Assembly: GCF_032108445.1 (NCBI RefSeq)
Contig: NZ_CP134876.1
Location: 5,456,001-5,520,000 of the forward strand
Length of the DNA stretch: 64,000 nt
DNA from: Micromonospora halotolerans
GTDB lineage: Bacteria; Actinomycetota; Actinomycetes; Mycobacteriales; Micromonosporaceae
Direction: 5' to 3'
Below, one piece after another: positions 60,287 through 64,000 of this stretch. The translations under genes were made by a program, and so were the position numbers. The notes beneath the pieces were generated by a model. The model was not told the DNA's origin, did no database searches, and saw nothing but the letters and a program-made list of their open reading frames with translations. Numbering within the stretch: position 1 is the stretch's first letter; every line of letters starts with the position of its first letter.

Positions 60287-60861
60287 GCCGCCACCTCGTC
60301 CAGTGAGCCCCCGGCCAGGGTACGGAGCCGCGTCAGGGCCCGGGACTGGGCCATGCGGACCGCGGCCGCGGACATGCCCACGATGCCGCCGACCTCCTCG
60401 GCGGACAGTCCCGCCGCGACCCGCAGCAGGATGATCTCCCGCTGCACGTCGGGGAGCCGGTCGAGCAGCGCGGAGAGCCGCCGGGCCAGGTCGCTCGCCA
60501 CGGCCTGCTGCTCGGGACCGGGGGCGGCGTCCGGCCGGTCGACGGGACTGTCGGTGGGGGTGACCGCGGCGTCGCGGACGGCCGAGCGCTGGGCGTCGGC
60601 CACCTTGTGCGCGGCGATGCCGTAGACGAACGCGGCGAACGGGACGCCCTGCTCGCGGTAGCGGGGGAGGGCGCGCAGCACGGCCACGCACACCTCCTGG
60701 GCCACGTCGTCGGCGGTGGTGTACGCCCCGCCCACCCGGCCCAGCCGCGCCCGGCAGTAGCGGACCAGCCCCGGCCGTACGCCGACGAGCAGCTCCTCGA
60801 CCGCCGCCGGGTCGCCCGCGGCGGCCCGACGGACGAGCTCGGATTCGATCACTGTCGTCAT
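60283..60861 (-). CDS. ECF sigma factor of the SigD/ShbA type
   Basis: 192-residue sigma-70 family factor. Region 2: ELLVGVRPGLVRYCRARLGRVGGAYTTADDVAQEVCVAVLRALPRYREQGVPFAAFVYGIAAHKVADAQR, with the AAHKVADAQR end typical of SigD/ShbA. Region 4: LLDRLPDVQREIILLRVAAGLSAEEVGGIVGMSAAAVRMAQSRALTRLR. In Streptomyces ShbA drives the principal sigma gene; in mycobacteria SigD is bound by RsdA. The adjacent RsdA-like gene gives the assignment. ATG start at 60861. Confidence 0.9.
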   Translation of the reverse strand: MTTVIESELVRRAAAGDPAAVEELLVGVRPGLVRYCRARLGRVGGAYTTADDVAQEVCVAVLRALPRYREQGVPFAAFVYGIAAHKVADAQRSAVRDAAVTPTDSPVDRPDAAPGPEQQAVASDLARRLSALLDRLPDVQREIILLRVAAGLSAEEVGGIVGMSAAAVRMAQSRALTRLRTLAGGSLDEVAA

Positions 60862-61026
60862 GGCGTTCGTGGAACATCCTCATCGCCGGCCGGTTTCCGG
60901 CACGTTATCGACACCTCCGGGGTTTTGCATAGCTCGCCGGTCGTCCCCGAACCGTGACGGAAAGTAGTTGTTGCGTCCGGTCGACCCCGCCCGATGTCCC
61001 AGATGAGACACGAAGGGAGGGGAACG

Positions 61027-61998
61027 ATGGGCGTCGAGGTCGCGGTACGCGGACTGACCAAGTCCTTCGGCGGGCACCCGGTCTGGTCGGACCTCACCCT
61101 GACCCTGCCCGCCGGGGAGATCTCCGTCCTGTTGGGACCCTCCGGCACGGGCAAGTCGGTGTTCCTCAAGACGCTGGTCGGTCTGCTGAGGCCCGACCGG
61201 GGCTCCGTCCTCATCGAGGGCCGGGACCTGCCGAAGCTCTCCGAACGCGAGCTGTACGAGGTGCGCAAGCTGTTCGGCGTGCTGTTCCAGGACGGCGCGC
61301 TGTTCGGCTCGATGACCATCTACGACAACGTGGCGTTCCCGCTGCGCGAGCACACCCGTCGCTCGGAGTCGGAGATCCGGGCCGTGGTCACCGAGAAGCT
61401 GGAGATGGTCGGCCTGGTGGGGGCCGAGCACAAGCTGCCCGGCGAGATCTCCGGCGGGATGCGCAAGCGGGCCGGGCTGGCCCGGGCGCTCGTCCTCGAC
61501 CCCGAGATCATCCTCTTCGACGAGCCGGACTCCGGGCTGGACCCGGTGCGCACCGCCTACCTGAACCAGCTCATCGTCGACCTCAACCAGCGCACCGGGG
61601 CGACCTTCCTGATCGTCACCCACGACATCAACACCGCCCGGACCGTGCCGGACAACATCGGCCTGATCTACCACGGGCACCTGGCCATGTTCGGGCCGCG
61701 GGAGATGCTGCTGTCCAGCACCGAGCCGGTGGTCCGGCAGTTCCTCAACGCCCAGCGGATCGGCCCGATCGGCATGGCCGAGGAAAAGGACGCCGAGGAG
61801 CTCGCGGCCGAGGCGCAGGCCGGCGTGGAACTCCCGCCGCTGCCGCCGATCCCGCTGCAACTGCCCCCGTCGGACGGGCGGCCGCGCCGGGCCGAGCGCC
61901 CGCCGGGCCAGTGGTGCCGCGAGCACGGCGTCACCCCGCCGCCCGGGTCGTTCGAGGGCCGCTGGGCGGCCGACCCGAGCGAGGAGGTGGCCGTGTGA
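61027..61998 (+). CDS. Mce-associated ABC transporter ATP-binding protein (MlaF/Mkl-like)
   Basis: 323-residue cytoplasmic ATPase for lipid import. Walker A GPSGTGKSV, with Val in place of the last Ser/Thr-following hydrophobic; MlaF-like Q-loop VLFQDGALFGSMTIYDNVAFPLRE; signature ISGGMRKRAGLARALVLDPEIILFDEPDSGLDP with the Mla-specific GGMRKR; H-switch VTHDIN. About 65 C-terminal residues beyond the core (Pro-rich) are usual in actinobacterial Mkl. ATG 61027 has GGGAGG upstream; an in-frame start at 60994 lacks one. Head of the mce operon; stop overlaps the next start. Confidence 0.93.
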   Translation: MGVEVAVRGLTKSFGGHPVWSDLTLTLPAGEISVLLGPSGTGKSVFLKTLVGLLRPDRGSVLIEGRDLPKLSERELYEVRKLFGVLFQDGALFGSMTIYDNVAFPLREHTRRSESEIRAVVTEKLEMVGLVGAEHKLPGEISGGMRKRAGLARALVLDPEIILFDEPDSGLDPVRTAYLNQLIVDLNQRTGATFLIVTHDINTARTVPDNIGLIYHGHLAMFGPREMLLSSTEPVVRQFLNAQRIGPIGMAEEKDAEELAAEAQAGVELPPLPPIPLQLPPSDGRPRRAERPPGQWCREHGVTPPPGSFEGRWAADPSEEVAV

Positions 61999-62765
61999 GC
62001 GTCCCCGCCGCCGCCGTCCGGAACACCGGCGAGTTCTTCGCGTTCTGCCTGGACACCCTGCGCGGGCTGGGCCGCCGGCCGGTGCAGGTCCGCGAGTTCG
62101 TGCAGCAGGCCTGGTTCATCAGCTCGGTGTCCATCCTGCCCGCCGCGCTGGTCGCCATCCCGTTCGGCGCGGTCATCGCGCTCCAGCTGGGCTCGCTGGT
62201 CCGCCAGCTCGGCGCGCAGTCGTTCACCGGCGCCGCCTCCGTGCTCGCCGTGGTCCGCGAGGCCGGGCCCATCGTCACCGCGCTCATCATCGCCGGCGCG
62301 GGCGGCTCGGCCATCTGCGCCGACCTCGGCGCCCGGAAGATCCGCGAGGAGCTGGACGCCATGCAGGTGCTCGGGATCGACCCGATCCACCGCCTCGTGG
62401 TGCCCCGGGTGCTCGCCTCGATGCTGGTCGCGGTGCTGCTCAACGGGCTGGTCAGCGTCGTCGGGGTGACCGGCGGGTACGCGTTCAACGTGGTGCTCCA
62501 GGGCGGTACGCCCGGGGCGTACCTGGCCAGCTTCCAGGCCCTCGGCCAGCTGCCCGACCTGCTGGTCGGCGAGATCAAGGCGCTGCTGTTCGGTGCCGCC
62601 GCCGCGCTGGTCGCCAGCCACCAGGGGATGACCGCCAAGGGCGGGCCGAAGGGCGTCGGCGACGCGGTCAACCGCAGCGTGGTGATCACCTTCATGCTGC
62701 TGTTCGCGCTGAACTTCGTGGTCACGGCCGTGTACTTCCAGGTCGTCCCGCAGAAGGGGAGCTGA
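61995..62765 (+). CDS. MlaE/YrbE family permease A
   Basis: 256-residue membrane permease: EFVQQAWFISSVSILPAALVAIPFGAVIALQLGSLVRQLGAQSF, VLAVVREAGPIVTALIIAGAGGSAICADLGARKIREELDAMQVLGIDP (the MlaE ExAxx-like coupling segment with EELDAMQVLG), then three more helices. Forms the lipid-import core with the next permease. GTG overlaps the ATPase stop by four bases. Confidence 0.94.
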   Translation: MSVPAAAVRNTGEFFAFCLDTLRGLGRRPVQVREFVQQAWFISSVSILPAALVAIPFGAVIALQLGSLVRQLGAQSFTGAASVLAVVREAGPIVTALIIAGAGGSAICADLGARKIREELDAMQVLGIDPIHRLVVPRVLASMLVAVLLNGLVSVVGVTGGYAFNVVLQGGTPGAYLASFQALGQLPDLLVGEIKALLFGAAAALVASHQGMTAKGGPKGVGDAVNRSVVITFMLLFALNFVVTAVYFQVVPQKGS

Positions 62766-62766
62766 C

Positions 62767-63570
62767 GTGACGGTCCTGCGGTATCTCGACGACCTGGGCG
62801 GGCAGCTCGCCTTCCACCTGCGCGCCCTGGCCTGGGCGCCGCGCACCCTGCGCCGCTACCGGCGCGAGGTGGTCCGGCTGCTGGCCGAGGTCAGCTTCGG
62901 CACCGGCGCGCTCGCCGTGCTCGGCGGCACCGTCGGCGTCATCTGCTTCCTCACCTTCTTCACCGGCACCGAGGTCGGGCTCCAGGGCTACCAGGCGCTC
63001 GACCAGATCGGCAGCAGCGCCTTCACGGGCTTCGTCTCGGCGTACTTCAACACCCGCGAGATCTCGCCGCTGGTCGCCGCGCTGGCGCTGTCGGCCACCG
63101 TCGGCTGCGGCTTCACGGCCCAGCTGGGCGCCATGCGGATCTCCGAGGAGGTCGACGCGCTGGAGGTGATGGGCGTGCCCTCGCTGCCGTTCCTGGTCAC
63201 CACCCGCATGATCGCCGGCTTCGTCGCCGTCATCCCGCTGTACGTGGTCGGCCTGCTCGCCAGCTACCTGGCCACCCGCACCATCGCGGTCGGCTACTTC
63301 GGACAGTCCGCCGGCACCTACGACTACTACTTCCACCTGTTCCTGCCACCCGAGGACGTGCTCTGGTCCTTCGGCAAGGTGCTGGTGTTCAGCGTGATCG
63401 TGGTGCTCGTGCACTGCTGGTACGGCTACACCGCCCAGGGCGGACCGGCCGCGGTCGGGGTCGCCGTCGGCCGTGCCGTGCGGACCGCGATCGTCGCGGT
63501 CAACGTCGTCGACTTCTTCCTGTCCCTGGCCATCTGGGGCGCCACGACCACCGTCCGGATCGCGGGGTGA
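62767..63570 (+). CDS. MlaE/YrbE family permease B
   Basis: 267-residue second permease: REVVRLLAEVSFGTGALAVLGGTVGVICFLTFFTGTEVGLQGYQAL, VAALALSATVGCGFTAQLGAMRISEEVDALEVMGVPSLPFLVTTRMIAG. The YrbEB-type order after YrbEA is the usual mce gene order. GTG start one base after the previous stop; the stop is two bases before the first mce gene. Confidence 0.94.
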   Translation: MTVLRYLDDLGGQLAFHLRALAWAPRTLRRYRREVVRLLAEVSFGTGALAVLGGTVGVICFLTFFTGTEVGLQGYQALDQIGSSAFTGFVSAYFNTREISPLVAALALSATVGCGFTAQLGAMRISEEVDALEVMGVPSLPFLVTTRMIAGFVAVIPLYVVGLLASYLATRTIAVGYFGQSAGTYDYYFHLFLPPEDVLWSFGKVLVFSVIVVLVHCWYGYTAQGGPAAVGVAVGRAVRTAIVAVNVVDFFLSLAIWGATTTVRIAG

Positions 63571-63572
63571 CC

Positions 63573-64000
63573 ATGCGACACCGTCTTCTCGGCCTCGTCT
63601 TCGTCGCCCTGCTCACCGCGGCGCTGACCGCCGCCGTGCTCCAGTACCGCGGGGCGTTCACCCCGGTCGACCGGGTCACCCTCCGCGCCGACCGCGCCGG
63701 CCTGCACCTCCTGGAAGGCGCCGACGTGAAGGTACGCGGGGTGGTGGTCGGCGCCGTCCGCTCGGTGCGCAGCGACGGCCACGGCGCGGCGATCGGGTTG
63801 GCCCTCGACCCGGCCACCACCGGCCGGATCCCCGCCGACGTGACGGCCCGGCTGCTGCCCAAGACCCTCTTCGGCGAGCGGTACGTGGAACTCGTTCCGC
63901 CGCCGGGCAGCACCGCCGGGCCGATCCGCGACGGCGCGGTCATCACCCAGGACCGCAGCCGCACGGCCGTCGAGCTGGAACGGGTGCTCGACGAGGCGCT
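63573..64000 (+). CDS. MCE family protein, N-terminal part (cut by window end)
   Basis: First 142 residues of a Mce-type lipid-transfer protein. N-terminal membrane anchor LLGLVFVALLTAALTAAVLQ, then the MCE domain: FTPVDRVTLRADRAGLHLLEGADVKVRGVVVGAVRSVRSDG and AAIGLALDPATTGRIPADVTARLLPKTLFGERYVELVPP. It would form part of the hexameric channel fed by the permeases upstream. The rest lies outside. Confidence 0.93.
   Translation, partial: MRHRLLGLVFVALLTAALTAAVLQYRGAFTPVDRVTLRADRAGLHLLEGADVKVRGVVVGAVRSVRSDGHGAAIGLALDPATTGRIPADVTARLLPKTLFGERYVELVPPPGSTAGPIRDGAVITQDRSRTAVELERVLDEA

Noticed and set aside
1-64000. tRNA, rRNA, CRISPR array, insertion sequence or prophage
   Set aside because: Read through gaps and gene order; no cloverleaf-like, repeat-spacer or transposase/integrase signal was seen. 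A tRNA scan was not possible here.

Overview
The window is very GC-rich actinobacterial chromosome. Mycothiol-type enzymes (TIGR03083 fold), an ShbA/SigD-RsdA sigma/anti-sigma pair, a mce lipid-import locus, GTG starts and ATGA/GTGA gene overlaps all fit the Micromonosporaceae (Micromonospora-like). This is inference from gene content; no rRNA or marker gene is present. I see no phage, insertion sequence, CRISPR array, tRNA or rRNA. The longest stretch without a gene is the 285 bases at 38236-38520, so no gap exceeds 300 bases.

Layout. 1-1260: partial AidB-type acyl-CoA dehydrogenase with its TetR regulator. 1474-4010: polar amino-acid ABC importer, with a hairpin between the binding-protein and permease genes. 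4051-8733: thioesterase, a NarL-type two-component pair and small membrane proteins including LtrA. 8885-12116: sugar ABC importer without its own ATPase. 12123-21932: mixed housekeeping (hydrolases, MFS and FUSC transporters, lipid kinase, L,D-transpeptidase, RraA-like protein). 21946-24862: second two-component pair and a membrane protein. 24945-28311: minus-strand run of oxidoreductase, DinB polymerase, VOC protein and a TIGR02452 ADP-ribose glycohydrolase, with a LexA-like box before dinB. 28411-38235: mostly secreted or cell-envelope enzymes (amylo-glucosidase-like protein, penicillin acylase with a discoidin domain, nuclease-fold enzyme, Tat amidase).

38521-52284 is the most unusual part: an 11-gene, tightly overlapped operon. 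It holds a LacI regulator, two sugar permeases, a binding lipoprotein, two different ADP-ribosylglycohydrolase-family proteins, a ribokinase-like PfkB kinase, a glycosidase-like/SUMF1 fusion, a secreted esterase with beta-propeller repeats, a CaiB-type CoA-transferase and a CitE-type lyase. Three AAACGTTT-centred palindromes precede or overlap lacI, and the third forces a TTA codon at codon 6. I infer a catabolic route for an imported ribosyl- or glycosyl-conjugate whose sugar is phosphorylated and whose acid part passes through a CoA thioester to C-C cleavage. The substrate is unknown.

52305-64000: SnoaL-like gene and divergent TetR gene sharing a long palindrome, Tat-exported PHP-domain protein, slipin, PadR-membrane protein pair, CHASE3-like histidine kinase, SigD/RsdA pair, and the start of an mce operon (ATPase, two YrbE permeases, first Mce protein cut by the window end). 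At about ten genes a TANNNT box lies 6-8 bases before the start codon, which suggests widespread leaderless transcription.
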